DNA of 64,000 bases from assembly GCF_037974265.1 (NCBI RefSeq), contig NZ_CP150233.1, positions 2,108,001 through 2,172,000 on the forward strand. The letters are read 5' to 3'. Origin of the DNA: Paenibacillus sp. FSL R5-0623 (lineage in GTDB: Bacteria > Bacillota > Bacilli > Paenibacillales > Paenibacillaceae). Position 1 is the first letter of the stretch; each line of letters opens with the position of its first letter. Shown here piece by piece: positions 15,506 to 24,154 of this stretch. Under the pieces are notes generated by a model that was given only the letters and a program-made list of their open reading frames with translations, had not been told where the DNA came from and made no database searches. Position numbers and translations under genes: made by a program.

Positions 15506-16669
15506 TTAAACGACAGGCCATTTTACTTTACGCAAGGCATTGAGCAACTCAGGCGGCGCATTCAGATTGTCACGGACCAGATCCTGCGGGGTTAACGCCA
15601 TCCACTGATTCAGCGATACATCCTCGAATCGATCACTTCGGAATATTTCCAAAAACCATAAAGTGTCTGTGCCGGTATTCTCTATATAGTGTCCCATTGC
15701 GACAGGAACATATCCGACATCTCCAGCCCGATAGTCAAATGTGCGAGCAATGCCATTGCCTCCAAAGACAGTCATTCTCCCTTGTCCTGTCAGATAGTAT
15801 TGCCATTCATCTGCATTGGGATGCCAGTGCAGTTCACGCATGGCGCCAGGTCGGATCTCAACGAGTGCGGCTGCAACGGTAGTTGAGATGGGGAAGTTGG
15901 TGGAGTCGACAATCCTTACGCTTCCGCCGGGGGTAATGAGTGGTTCCTGGGCCAACAATCGGTGTTTGAATGTGAGAGGAACGGTGCCATATGGCGACTG
16001 AACTTCCTGGCTCTCGATGGAACCCGGGACGGTATCTTGGAAAATGTAGACCTGTTCCTTCGGCATTGACTGAAAAGCGGATTCGGGCACGCCAAAATTG
16101 ACAGACAGTACTTCTGGTGGGGTATGGGCAAACCAATCCGATATAGATAACGTATTTAGATCGGAGAAGGACCCGTCATCAAACACAAGCAGAAATTCAC
16201 AACCTTCCTCCAGCCCCTGAATGGAATGGGGTAGACCTTTGGGGAAAAACCAGAGATCGCCAGGCCCGACATCCGCAATAAAATTACGTCCGTTCTGATC
16301 TACCGAAGTGATTCTTGCCGTTCCCCAGATCATATAGGCCCACTCGGATTGTTGATGCCAGTGCAATTCCCGTACACCTCCCGGTGTCAGGCTCATGTTC
16401 ACACCAGCCAGTGTAGTGGCAATAGGGAGATCCCGTACGGTGATTTCACGTGACCAACCCCCATGGTTCAATTGCATATGGGTATCGGAAAAAGACATTT
16501 TCAGATTGGGCAATAACCCGTTATCGGTTGCCGGAGGTACCAGCATATCGGGGTTTTGTATATCTCTCATGACGTCTCTCGGTCCCAGATCAGGTCCTCC
16601 TACGCCATCACTGCGAATGGGTTGCGGGATGATAAATGGTTTTTCATTTGGTTGCTGTCCTTTGGTCAT
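15506..16669 (-). CDS. oxdC: Oxalate decarboxylase-family bicupin
   Basis: A 387-residue two-cupin protein closely resembling Bacillus OxdC. It shows the shared start [20 protein letters not shown], and two manganese motifs [14 protein letters not shown] (about 100-113) and [15 protein letters not shown] (near 280-294). The conserved arginine before each motif and the C-terminal-domain Glu in FLEIF are present. OxdC converts oxalate to formate and CO2. The active-site lid that in Bacillus reads SENST here reads SDLNT (residues 169-173), so the lid glutamate needed for decarboxylation is replaced by aspartate. The activity could therefore be altered or partly oxidase-like. A formate/aldehyde-handling dehydrogenase lies next to it. 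Confidence 0.88.
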   Translation of the reverse strand: MTKGQQPNEKPFIIPQPIRSDGVGGPDLGPRDVMRDIQNPDMLVPPATDNGLLPNLKMSFSDTHMQLNHGGWSREITVRDLPIATTLAGVNMSLTPGGVRELHWHQQSEWAYMIWGTARITSVDQNGRNFIADVGPGDLWFFPKGLPHSIQGLEEGCEFLLVFDDGSFSDLNTLSISDWFAHTPPEVLSVNFGVPESAFQSMPKEQVYIFQDTVPGSIESQEVQSPYGTVPLTFKHRLLAQEPLITPGGSVRIVDSTNFPISTTVAAALVEIRPGAMRELHWHPNADEWQYYLTGQGRMTVFGGNGIARTFDYRAGDVGYVPVAMGHYIENTGTDTLWFLEIFRSDRFEDVSLNQWMALTPQDLVRDNLNAPPELLNALRKVKWPVV

Positions 16670-16806
16670 GAAGTGATCCCTCCAGATTCAGTCCCATGGC
16701 ACACGCGACATGGTATCGTTATGTTTACACCTATGAATCAGGGCCTGGATAATATGAGGGACAACATCCATCATGATTAAGCTGGGTTGGTTGGGGGCTT
16801 TCCAGA

Positions 16807-17655
16807 CTACAGTGTACGGAAACGCTGTTCATAAATCTCGTTTACCCGGTGGAGAACGGCAGGGCCCTGCTCTGTGAAACGAAGTGCTGTCGCTTTATTT
16901 TTCACCAGGAACGTACCGGATTCGTGTTCGGTTGGGGATAAGGCCGCATTGTAGAGCAACGAAGCGCCATGGCTTGGATGGGGAAAGAACCATTTCATAA
17001 TGGGTTTGATATAGAAAGGTAATCCGGATGTTTTGTTGCCCCTTAGCGTATTATTTCCACCGGGATCTACGCTTAGTAATTGTATGCCTTCCGCTTTGGC
17101 AGACTTGGCAACCTCGCGTGTCCATAGGGATAAACCGAGCTTTGAAATGGCATAGGGACCAAACAGCTTTTTGAATTCAGCTGGACGTTCCAGGATGTTC
17201 AGATCAAATTGTTTGACCATTTTAAACGCGGTGGTGGAAGTATTAATAACTGTTTTCATCTGTCCTTTGAGCAATAGCTCAACGAATTCCATGTAGATGA
17301 TGTAAGGGACTACCGTCTGAAGTTCAAAGTGCAGTTCATGCCCCTGATCAGAGAAACGAAGCTCCGAAGCGCTACCCCCCGCATTGTTAAACAAGACATC
17401 AATTGAATCGGTATCGGATTGGATCTGATCTAATGCAGTTCTCAGACTGTCGTAGTTGGTCAGATTAGCCTGAACCCAACGGAGCTGGCCTGAACGTAAG
17501 GCGTTCTGAATATCGGTATCCTCGGATGGGAAAGCAGAACGGTTGAGACCGATGACCTGCCATCCTGCAGCCAGTAACTTGCGTGTCAGTTCAAGACCAA
17601 TTCCTGACGTTGACCCTGTGATGAGAGCGGTGCGAAGCTGATTTTGTATATTCAT
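16807..17655 (-). CDS. Short-chain dehydrogenase/reductase
   Basis: A 282-residue classical SDR. It has the cofactor motif TGSTSGIGLELT near residues 14-25, the NNAG motif (VLFNNAGG, about 90), a catalytic Ser in INTSTTAF, and Tyr/Lys in YAISKLG. The length and the C-terminal extension resemble retinol-dehydrogenase-like SDRs. It is the first gene after a MerR-type promoter with a 19-base spacer (17707-17737), which links it to the divergent MerR regulator. The substrate is unknown; a role in detoxifying reactive carbonyls is plausible from the type of regulation but is inference. Confidence 0.87.
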   Translation of the reverse strand: MNIQNQLRTALITGSTSGIGLELTRKLLAAGWQVIGLNRSAFPSEDTDIQNALRSGQLRWVQANLTNYDSLRTALDQIQSDTDSIDVLFNNAGGSASELRFSDQGHELHFELQTVVPYIIYMEFVELLLKGQMKTVINTSTTAFKMVKQFDLNILERPAEFKKLFGPYAISKLGLSLWTREVAKSAKAEGIQLLSVDPGGNNTLRGNKTSGLPFYIKPIMKWFFPHPSHGASLLYNAALSPTEHESGTFLVKNKATALRFTEQGPAVLHRVNEIYEQRFRTL

Positions 17656-17706
17656 ATATACCTCCAGATAGAATGGGATTACAGAACGAATCTGTATGCT
17701 GCGCTC

Positions 17707-17737
17707 ATTCTATAACTTGGAGTCGACTCCAAGTCAA
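17707..17737 (-). promoter_or_regulatory. MerR-type promoter/operator for the SDR-oxdC-ADH run
   Basis: On the minus strand: TTGACT, a 19-base spacer, TAGAAT. The spacer holds the palindrome ACTTGGAGTCGACTCCAAGT. A 19-base spacer with a palindrome between the -35 and -10 is the hallmark of MerR-activated promoters. Confidence 0.8.
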
Positions 17738-17764
17738 GGGGTATTGGGATGGGATGGATCATGC

Positions 17765-17795
17765 TTGACTTGGAGTCAACTCCAAGTTGTAATAT
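17765..17795 (+). promoter_or_regulatory. MerR-type promoter/operator for the merR gene
   Basis: TTGACT (17765-17770), exactly 19 bases, TAATAT (17790-17795), with ACTTGGAGTCAACTCCAAGT across the spacer. It is almost identical to the divergent site at 17707-17737, so one regulator should act on both. Confidence 0.8.
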
Positions 17796-17827
17796 GGAGA
17801 GAAATGAATGTGGAGGAGGTCCATATG

Positions 17828-18262
17828 ATGAGCGACAATGTAATGTTCTCCATTAAAGAAACGTCAGAACAGGCCGGATTATCAGAAGATACAATTCGTT
17901 ATTATGAGAAGATTGGGCTGCTTCCCCGAGCTGAACGCAAGGCCAATCGCCATCGGGTATATCGCTCGGAGGATATCCATACGATGAAGTTGATCACATG
18001 CCTGAAAAAAACAGGAATGTCTCTGGAGGAAATGAAGCCATATTTACAAATGTCCATGGATTCCGATCTCGCAGATTTCCCGGATGAACGGGAGATGCTG
18101 GTTAATCACCGGAAGAAAGTTGAAGCACAGATTGCTTCGCTACAACAAGTCGTTGATTTTATCGATGAGAAGTTGGAGAAACGAAGTATGTATCCTGATG
18201 AATGTCCTATTACCGGGGAGAACCAGATGTCTGTTTTTGAAAAACAGAACATATTCTCCTGA
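17828..18262 (+). CDS. MerR-family transcriptional regulator
   Basis: A 144-residue regulator. The N-terminal winged helix reads MFSIKETSEQAGLSEDTIRYYEKIGLL followed by an RxxxxHRVY wing. A dimerisation coiled coil ends in KKVEAQIASLQQVVDFIDEKL, and the tail holds a single Cys (DECPITGE). There is no metal-binding cysteine set, so it belongs with the YyaN/AdhR-like aldehyde- or drug-responsive branch rather than the metal sensors. Start at ATG 17828 (or 17825) after GGAGGAGGT; the longer in-frame extension back to 17696 runs through the operator and is not coding. It probably controls itself and the divergent SDR-oxdC-ADH run. Confidence 0.9.
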   Translation: MSDNVMFSIKETSEQAGLSEDTIRYYEKIGLLPRAERKANRHRVYRSEDIHTMKLITCLKKTGMSLEEMKPYLQMSMDSDLADFPDEREMLVNHRKKVEAQIASLQQVVDFIDEKLEKRSMYPDECPITGENQMSVFEKQNIFS

Positions 18263-18290
18263 TGGCAGTGCTGCCGATTTGAATCTGAAA

Positions 18291-18318
18291 ACCCACGTCA
18301 TGATGACGTGGGTCTTTT
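18291..18318. terminator. Bidirectional terminator between merR and araC genes
   Basis: Perfect 10-base stem ACCCACGTCA/TGACGTGGGT with a TGA loop, then CTTTTTG on the plus strand; it also lies just downstream of the convergent AraC gene. Confidence 0.85.
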
Positions 18319-18326
18319 TGATGTTT

Positions 18327-19262
18327 CTAGCATTTAATATCGAGTGTATGACGAAGTCGTTTGATATCGCTTTTGGGAGGGAGACCATACATGCGGGCAT
18401 ACTCCCGGCTGAATTGAGACGGACTTTCATAGCCAACCTGGAACGCAGCGTCGGCGGCATCGGTTGAACCTGCAAGCAACATTCGCCGGGCTTCATGCAA
18501 TCGAATTTGTTTCTGGAATTGCAAAGGGCTCATGGCGGTAATGGCTTTGAAATGATGATGTAATGAGGAAGAACTCATGTTGATCATGGCAGCAAGTTGT
18601 TCAATCCGAAGTGGCTTAGCATAATCAGATTGGATGACTTCGATCACCTCGGCGATGTGCTGTGCATGACTGTCCTGAATAGCAAACTGCTTGATGGAAT
18701 GTCCATGTTCATCCTGAATAATACGATATAATATTTCGCGGATAAACATAGGGGCAAGGACGGGAATGTCTTCAGGTGTATCCAGCAGCCGAACCAATCG
18801 GATCACGGCTTCAAGAAGGTCAGGTTTGGTTGAACTAACAAACAATCCTCTTCGTGTTGAATGGTCAGGTTTGGGTTGTACAAAAGGCGTATCCTGAATC
18901 AGATCGAAAATCTGCCCTGAATTAAAATCCAGTCGAATACATAGATAGGGATGTTCGGTTGTAGCCTGTACAACCTGCCCTGAAATAGGCAAGTTTACGG
19001 AAGCTACCAAATATTGTGACAGGTCGTAGATGTAGCTCTCGCGGCCGAGTATAACTAATTTGGAACCTTGGGCGACAATGCAGAGGGAAGGCTGATAAAC
19101 GGAATATATGGGTTGTGAGATTTCGGAGGCACGGATTAAGGCAAGCGATGGAATTGCTGTAGGATGTATCCCGTCACTTGGGGTGAAATGCTCAATAAGT
19201 TGAGCCAATTGTTGCTGCTGCTCCGTGATGCCCGTATCCGTTTCATTTGTTTTGATAAGCAA
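18327..19262 (-). CDS. AraC-family transcriptional regulator (AraC_N type)
   Basis: A 311-residue regulator. The N-terminal AraC_N cupin-like domain spans about 20-185 (markers IYSVYQPSLCIVAQGSK and a LPISGQV segment). The C-terminal double helix-turn-helix spans about 200-300 (IEQLAAMINMSSSSLHHHFK, then AAFQVGYESPSQFSREYARM). This subtype is usually encoded beside aldehyde or alcohol dehydrogenases and SDR genes. It diverges from an Atu4866-like gene and an SDR, which are its likely targets. The effector is unknown. Confidence 0.9.
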   Translation of the reverse strand: MLIKTNETDTGITEQQQQLAQLIEHFTPSDGIHPTAIPSLALIRASEISQPIYSVYQPSLCIVAQGSKLVILGRESYIYDLSQYLVASVNLPISGQVVQATTEHPYLCIRLDFNSGQIFDLIQDTPFVQPKPDHSTRRGLFVSSTKPDLLEAVIRLVRLLDTPEDIPVLAPMFIREILYRIIQDEHGHSIKQFAIQDSHAQHIAEVIEVIQSDYAKPLRIEQLAAMINMSSSSLHHHFKAITAMSPLQFQKQIRLHEARRMLLAGSTDAADAAFQVGYESPSQFSREYARMYGLPPKSDIKRLRHTLDIKC

Positions 19263-19422
19263 GAATTGTAGCCCCCCTTGTAAACCACTATTACTATTAT
19301 TTTAAAATGTTCTGGAGGAATAGGCAAGAATACTGTGGGATTTTTCTATCGTACAACGATTGATTCTCTCCATAATGGAGATAAGCAACAGAATCTTTTG
19401 AAGCAGAGAGGAGCGAGAAACA

Positions 19423-19698
19423 ATGGAGCGCAGTTCAATGGGTGACCAACAAGAACCAAAACACCCGTATGTGGGGATGTGGGTCACGAAGGATGGATAT
19501 ATCAGACACGAACTTCTTCCTTGCGGTAGATATGATGAAGCAAGAGGAGATCGGCAAAGTGCATATCAGGGTCTCTATGTTATTCATGGGAAACATATAG
19601 AATACGTGGATGATATGGGATTTACAGCGGATGGAGACTTCAGAGACGGCGTTTTGTATCATGCAGGCATGGTTTTGTATAGAGAAAATGTACAATAA
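19423..19698 (+). CDS. Atu4866-family small protein
   Basis: A 91-residue protein with the run YVGMWVTKDGYIRHELLPCG, then GRYDEARG, YQGLYVIHG and FTADGDF...LYHAGMVLY, which I recognise as the Agrobacterium Atu4866 family of small beta-rich proteins. The function is not known; members often neighbour SDR oxidoreductases and AraC regulators, as here. ATG 19423 follows GAGGAG; ATG 19438 is an alternative. It lies 24 bases before the SDR gene, so the two are probably co-transcribed. Confidence 0.8.
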   Translation: MERSSMGDQQEPKHPYVGMWVTKDGYIRHELLPCGRYDEARGDRQSAYQGLYVIHGKHIEYVDDMGFTADGDFRDGVLYHAGMVLYRENVQ

Positions 19699-19722
19699 CA
19701 ACCAAATAAGGAGCGATATAAT

Positions 19723-20460
19723 ATGTCCAATGTAAAAGGGAAAGTTGTTGTGATTACCGGTGCGAGTAGTGGAATTGGTGAGTCAACAGCTCGATTGCTT
19801 GCACAGCATGGAGCGCATGTAGTTATTGGAGCTAGGCGTGTGGACCGTTTGGAGGCATTGGCCTCTTCCATTCGTTTGGAGGGCGGATCAGTGGAGTATC
19901 ATTCGCTGGATGTTACCAGATTGGAAGAGATGCAAACCATCGTTGACCTCGCTCAAACTCGCTATGGACGTGTCGATGTCATTTTAAATAACGCTGGAGT
20001 CATGCCGCTATCTCCCCTTGAATCGTTAAAAGTAGATGAGTGGAATCGCATGATAGATGTTAACATTCGTGGTGTTCTGCATGGCATAGCGGCTGGACTC
20101 CCCGTCATGAAAAAGCAGGGGTTCGGCCAGTTTATTAATATCGCCTCTATTGGAGCCTATGCCGTGTCACCAACGGCCGCGGTGTATTGTGCAACCAAAT
20201 ACGCGGTCCGCGCCATCTCGGAGGGGTTGCGGCAGGAAGTAGGCGGAGATATCCGCGTAACCCTTGTAGCCCCGGGCGTGACGGAATCGGAACTCGCGGA
20301 TACGATTTCCGATGAAGAAGCACGTGATCTCATGAAAGAGTATCGGCGCATATCCATTCCCGCCTCGGCGATTGCGCAAAGTATCTTGTTCGCCATTAGC
20401 CAGCCGGCAGAGGTGGACGTAAATGAGATTGTAGTCAGACCGACAGCAAGCATGGCTTAA
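19723..20460 (+). CDS. SDR-family oxidoreductase
   Basis: A 245-residue classical SDR. It carries TGASSGIGEST (cofactor loop, residues 13-23), an Arg-rich strand 2 end (GARRVDRL) suggesting NADPH preference, NNAGVMP, catalytic Ser in INIASIGAY, and YCATKYAV for Tyr/Lys. It resembles the YdfG/oxidoreductase group that acts on small hydroxy- or keto-compounds. It is paired with the Atu4866-like gene upstream; a LysR gene starts 60 bases downstream in the same direction. Confidence 0.9.
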   Translation: MSNVKGKVVVITGASSGIGESTARLLAQHGAHVVIGARRVDRLEALASSIRLEGGSVEYHSLDVTRLEEMQTIVDLAQTRYGRVDVILNNAGVMPLSPLESLKVDEWNRMIDVNIRGVLHGIAAGLPVMKKQGFGQFINIASIGAYAVSPTAAVYCATKYAVRAISEGLRQEVGGDIRVTLVAPGVTESELADTISDEEARDLMKEYRRISIPASAIAQSILFAISQPAEVDVNEIVVRPTASMA

Positions 20461-20468
20461 GGTCTGAT

Positions 20469-20510
20469 CCTCTTTTGGTATATAATAGGTTCAATTGATA
20501 CGAAAAGAGG
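20469..20510 (+). other. Possible stem that sequesters the lysR ribosome site
   Basis: CCTCTTTT (20469-20476) is perfectly complementary to AAAAGAGG (20503-20510), which is the ribosome site of the LysR gene. A TATAAT lies between the arms (20480-20485). Only readthrough mRNA from the SDR would contain both arms. Confidence 0.3.
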
Positions 20511-20519
20511 AATAGTGCA

Positions 20520-21422
20520 GTGACATTACAACAACTAAAATATGTGATCGAAGTTGCCACGCGCGGTTCCATGAATGAAGCAGCCAAAAGGTTGTTTATC
20601 TCGCAACCCAGCCTTTCGAATGCCATTCGGGATCTGGAGCAGGAGTTGCGAATTACTATTTTTGAACGCACCAATAAGGGAATATCTCTGTCTAAAGAAG
20701 GCGTTGAGTTTCTGAGTTATGCACGTCAGGTGGTAGAACAAGCTGAATTGCTGGAGAACCGTTATCTGAACGCCAAGCCATCCCCGCAGCACTTCTCCGT
20801 ATCGACGCAGCATTATGCGTTTGCAGTGAATGCCTTTGTTCGTCTGGTACAGCAGTATGGTCAGGATGAATACGAGCTGGCGCTTCGGGAGACCAAGACC
20901 TACGAGATTATTCAGGATGTGAAAAGCCTGCGCAGTGAAATTGGCATCCTGTATTTGAATGAGTTCAATGCCAAGGTGATTAACAAATTGTTAAAAGATG
21001 CGGGGTTGGTTTTCACGAGTTTGTTCACAGCCAAGCCCCATATCTTTATCAGTGTGAAGAACCCGCTGGCGAAGCAGGAGTCGGTTGCAATCGAGCAATT
21101 GCAGGATTATCCGTACTTGTCATTTGACCAGGGAGAGTACAATTCTTTTCATTTTTCCGAAGAGATCCTGAGTACGTTATCTCACCCCAAAAGCATACAG
21201 GTTAATGACCGCGCAACATTGTTTAACCTGTTGATTGGTCTGAATGGTTATACGATCTCTACGGGCGTACTTAGCGCTGATCTGAACGGAAACGAGATCA
21301 TTCCTGTACCGCTGGAATGTGAGGAATCGATTAATGTAGGGTGGATAAGCCACAAGAGTACTTCCCTCTCTAATCTGGGTGTAGCATATGTCCAGGCTTT
21401 GCATGAGGCCATAGGGTCTTAG
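20520..21422 (+). CDS. LysR-family transcriptional regulator
   Basis: A 300-residue regulator with an N-terminal winged HTH (LQQLKYVIEVATRGSMNEAA, then ISQPSLSNAIRDLEQEL) and a two-lobed effector domain. It starts with GTG 20520 after AAAAGAGG. The effector domain resembles the CysL/YwfK-like group with conserved VSTQHYAFAV, but I cannot assign a ligand. It is not divergent from a target gene, which is unusual for LysR proteins; the SDR upstream is in the same direction. Confidence 0.9.
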   Translation: MTLQQLKYVIEVATRGSMNEAAKRLFISQPSLSNAIRDLEQELRITIFERTNKGISLSKEGVEFLSYARQVVEQAELLENRYLNAKPSPQHFSVSTQHYAFAVNAFVRLVQQYGQDEYELALRETKTYEIIQDVKSLRSEIGILYLNEFNAKVINKLLKDAGLVFTSLFTAKPHIFISVKNPLAKQESVAIEQLQDYPYLSFDQGEYNSFHFSEEILSTLSHPKSIQVNDRATLFNLLIGLNGYTISTGVLSADLNGNEIIPVPLECEESINVGWISHKSTSLSNLGVAYVQALHEAIGS

Positions 21423-21444
21423 AAGTGTTAAATGATTCATCAAA

Positions 21445-21479
21445 AGGCCGTTTCCGGTTGAGTCGGAACGGTCTTTTTG
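21445..21479 (+). terminator. Rho-independent terminator
   Basis: GGCCGTTTCCG pairs imperfectly with CGGAACGGTC, followed by TTTTTG. Confidence 0.85.
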
Positions 21480-21582
21480 TTGTACCACGATCTTTCAAGT
21501 ATAGGGTGGTATGTTGTCATCCCGTGTAATAGAATGAAGGTATATGTCGAATAGGTGTAAGAGATTGAAGGGAGAACGGTGA

Positions 21583-22320
21583 GTGAGAGTTCTGTATCGG
21601 AATAAAAGTGAACAGCATGAGCTTACGGTATATGATACCAAAAAGCTTTATGGAGAGAAGGGCCAGTTTCGTGTATTAGAATTCTCCAACGCAGCTGTGC
21701 AGGGAGCCATGGATCTGGATGAGCCTAACCGGATGGTGCTGGAGTATCCGAGAGCGATGGTGCATCTAATGGAACGGAATGATCCTGAGTTTAATACCGT
21801 ATTTGTGGTGGGACATGGTATTGGCACATTGCCAACTTACTTGGCTGATCGCCAGGTAAAGGTGGCTGAGCTTGACGCAGAGGTCGTGGAGTTGAGCCAA
21901 ACCTTTTTTGGATATGAGGGAAGTCCTGTGCTCATTGGGGATGGTCGTGAATTATTAGACCAGGAACCTGCGGGGACATATGATTATATTATTGTTGATG
22001 CCTTTACGGCAACGGGGACACCCGAGCAGTTTATATCCAGTGATTTTTTTGCCATGGTCAAGGACAAGCTGGACTCGGACGGAGCTGTCATCCTTAATGT
22101 GTTCGGACGTAGGGGCAACGATCGGCTTGTCAATGCAATCTATACGACACTTCAGGTACAGTTTGCCTATACACGTGCATTTGCATTACCTACAGAAACA
22201 GCGGATGAAGTTCAAAATCGCATTTTAATGGGTAGTCATCACCCGATCGAATTTCAGGTTCGTCAGATGGCAGGGTTTGTTGAACAAGAGCCAGAAGAAG
22301 GATATATCATTGTAGATTAG
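21583..22320 (+). CDS. Spermidine-synthase-like methyltransferase-fold protein
   Basis: A 245-residue protein with the polyamine-synthase/Rossmann core. It has VFVVGHGIGTLPTYLA for the cofactor loop, VAELDAEVVELS with the acidic ribose-binding residue, GDGRELL, and YDYIIVDAFTATGTPEQF at the active-site position. The N-terminal half of typical spermidine synthases is shortened, and the usual DE(x)xYHE motif that marks true SpeE is not evident, so aminopropyl transfer is doubtful. It belongs with the YcgJ-like fused or spermidine-synthase-like group. GTG 21583 follows GGGAGAACG. Monocistronic. Confidence 0.75.
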   Translation: MRVLYRNKSEQHELTVYDTKKLYGEKGQFRVLEFSNAAVQGAMDLDEPNRMVLEYPRAMVHLMERNDPEFNTVFVVGHGIGTLPTYLADRQVKVAELDAEVVELSQTFFGYEGSPVLIGDGRELLDQEPAGTYDYIIVDAFTATGTPEQFISSDFFAMVKDKLDSDGAVILNVFGRRGNDRLVNAIYTTLQVQFAYTRAFALPTETADEVQNRILMGSHHPIEFQVRQMAGFVEQEPEEGYIIVD

Positions 22321-22484
22321 GGCGATCCTGAGCAGTGATTCTTCCAGGGAAAGTAAAATGTCATTAAATCGTCAATCTTACGATGTAATTGTTAAGATTT
22401 CTCAAACTCTTTATTTGATCTTAACAACTTTTGTATAAGATAGAAGGAATATGCCTTTTCATGAAAATCCGGGGGAAGTAAACG

Positions 22485-24104
22485 ATGATTGCACAGATCA
22501 AGAGATCTAGAAGACTACGAAGAAAAATAAAAAACATCAAGAAGATCAGCCTCACGGCTTTACTCGGCGGGTTGGTCACTATTTCAGTTATAATGACATT
22601 GACCCTCATGGTCATCTCATCTTATACATCTCAGAAACAGTCACTCATTGATAACACCCTGTCCTTAAACTATGCCAGCGCTGTGCAAATGAGCCAAACG
22701 CTGGATTCGCTTTTTGATTCCATGCAGGAGAGCTTGAAATATGCAGCCACATATTTCACGGATATGGATCACTCCAATACAAAAGAGTTGAATTCTACAT
22801 TGGATTTGGTTCGCAATAGCAGTAATTTTTTCAATTCCGTTTCTTTGGTAGATAAAGCGGGAGTAGTCAAATCTACCTCGCCTTACTCACAGGCTAGCGT
22901 AGGTCAACATGTTAGTTCCAATGCAGCAAAAGAAGCGGTTAGTTTGAGGACTTCGTATATCTCCGAAGCGTACCAGACACCCAGAACCAAACGCAGAATT
23001 GTATTTGTCAGTGAACCGATCTTTGATTCGACAGGGGAGTACCAAGGAACGATTGGTGGAAATATCTTTTTACAGGAAAATAATATATTGAGTCTCTCTT
23101 TTGGCAGTCAGCTCAAGACAAGTAATGGTTCCTACTTTTTTATTGTGGATAAGAAGGGCACTTTGTTATTTCACCCAAACACCAACCGAATCGGTGAAAA
23201 TGTCAGTAAAAATGAAGTGGTACAAAAGCTGTTAGTAAACGAGAAAGGTAAAGAACAATACAAAAACCTGGCAGGTGTAGATTCGCTTGCAGGTTACTAT
23301 AAAGTTCCATCAACAGATTGGGGCGTCGTAATCGTGTCTCCAACCCAAACGGTGTACGATCAGCTGAATCATCATATCCGTATGTTGTTGCTGTACACTT
23401 CAGTGCCTTTCCTCATCCTGACCCTTATTGTGGTTCGGGTTGCACGCAAGCTTGCCAGTCCTTTTGCTATGCTTGCTGATTTGGTGAATCAGGTCGATAA
23501 GGGAGAAGTGGATCTACCGGTGATGAAACCTCACTGGAATAGAGAGGCAGACCTTCTCACAAGGACAGTTGTTGGTGCATTGGCGAACTTTAGGAAACAG
23601 ACAAACCAGCTTGTCTATGATGCCAGAACCGATGTTTTAACTGGCATGAACAATCGCAGAACCTTCGAAGAAGTCATCCAGGAATGGATTCAGGATGATG
23701 TGCCGTTCTCCATTATTGTTCTGGATATCGACCGCTTCAAGTCCATTAATGATACATTCGGGCATCATGCTGGGGATGAAGTATTGAAACACATTGCCAA
23801 TATCATTCAATTGTCTGTTCGACCAGAAGATGTCTGTGCCCGGTTTGGTGGAGAGGAATTTGTAGTCTTGTTAAGAAATTCAGAGTCTAACGTGGCTTTT
23901 GAGATTGCTGAACGTATCCGAATAACGGTCGAAGAAAGCGTATTGCCTATAGATCGTTCCGTCACCATCTCGGCTGGAATTGCTGAATATCCGAAGCATT
24001 CCACAACATCCACAGAACTGTTTCACTTGGCGGATAATGCATTGTATCAAGCCAAGGAAGAAGGGCGTAACCGAACGGTTACGATCCAGACGGTTATTAA
24101 ATAA
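22485..24104 (+). CDS. Membrane diguanylate cyclase (dCACHE-GGDEF)
   Basis: A 539-residue signalling protein. A basic N-terminus precedes TM1 (about 26-48). An extracellular dCACHE sensor spans about 50-295, with SLVDKAGVVKSTSP and FFIVDKKGTLLFHP. TM2 lies at about 300-320, followed by a HAMP-like linker. A C-terminal GGDEF domain carries GGEEF at 455-459, and RPED at 446-449 lies five residues before it, the standard inhibitory I-site. It should make cyclic di-GMP from two GTP, with product feedback. The extracellular sensor suggests response to a small ligand such as an amino acid or organic acid. Single gene with its own terminator. Confidence 0.93.
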   Translation: MIAQIKRSRRLRRKIKNIKKISLTALLGGLVTISVIMTLTLMVISSYTSQKQSLIDNTLSLNYASAVQMSQTLDSLFDSMQESLKYAATYFTDMDHSNTKELNSTLDLVRNSSNFFNSVSLVDKAGVVKSTSPYSQASVGQHVSSNAAKEAVSLRTSYISEAYQTPRTKRRIVFVSEPIFDSTGEYQGTIGGNIFLQENNILSLSFGSQLKTSNGSYFFIVDKKGTLLFHPNTNRIGENVSKNEVVQKLLVNEKGKEQYKNLAGVDSLAGYYKVPSTDWGVVIVSPTQTVYDQLNHHIRMLLLYTSVPFLILTLIVVRVARKLASPFAMLADLVNQVDKGEVDLPVMKPHWNREADLLTRTVVGALANFRKQTNQLVYDARTDVLTGMNNRRTFEEVIQEWIQDDVPFSIIVLDIDRFKSINDTFGHHAGDEVLKHIANIIQLSVRPEDVCARFGGEEFVVLLRNSESNVAFEIAERIRITVEESVLPIDRSVTISAGIAEYPKHSTTSTELFHLADNALYQAKEEGRNRTVTIQTVIK

Positions 24105-24110
24105 GCAAAC

Positions 24111-24153
24111 AAAGAAGCTGTTCCCTAAGAATAAGGGACAGCTTCTTTGTTGT
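24111..24153. terminator. Bidirectional terminator
   Basis: Long stem AAAGAAGCTGTTCCCT/AGGGACAGCTTCTTT with an AAGAATA-type loop, T-rich on the plus side. It separates the convergent diguanylate cyclase and hxlR-type genes. Confidence 0.9.
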
Positions 24154-24154
24154 T

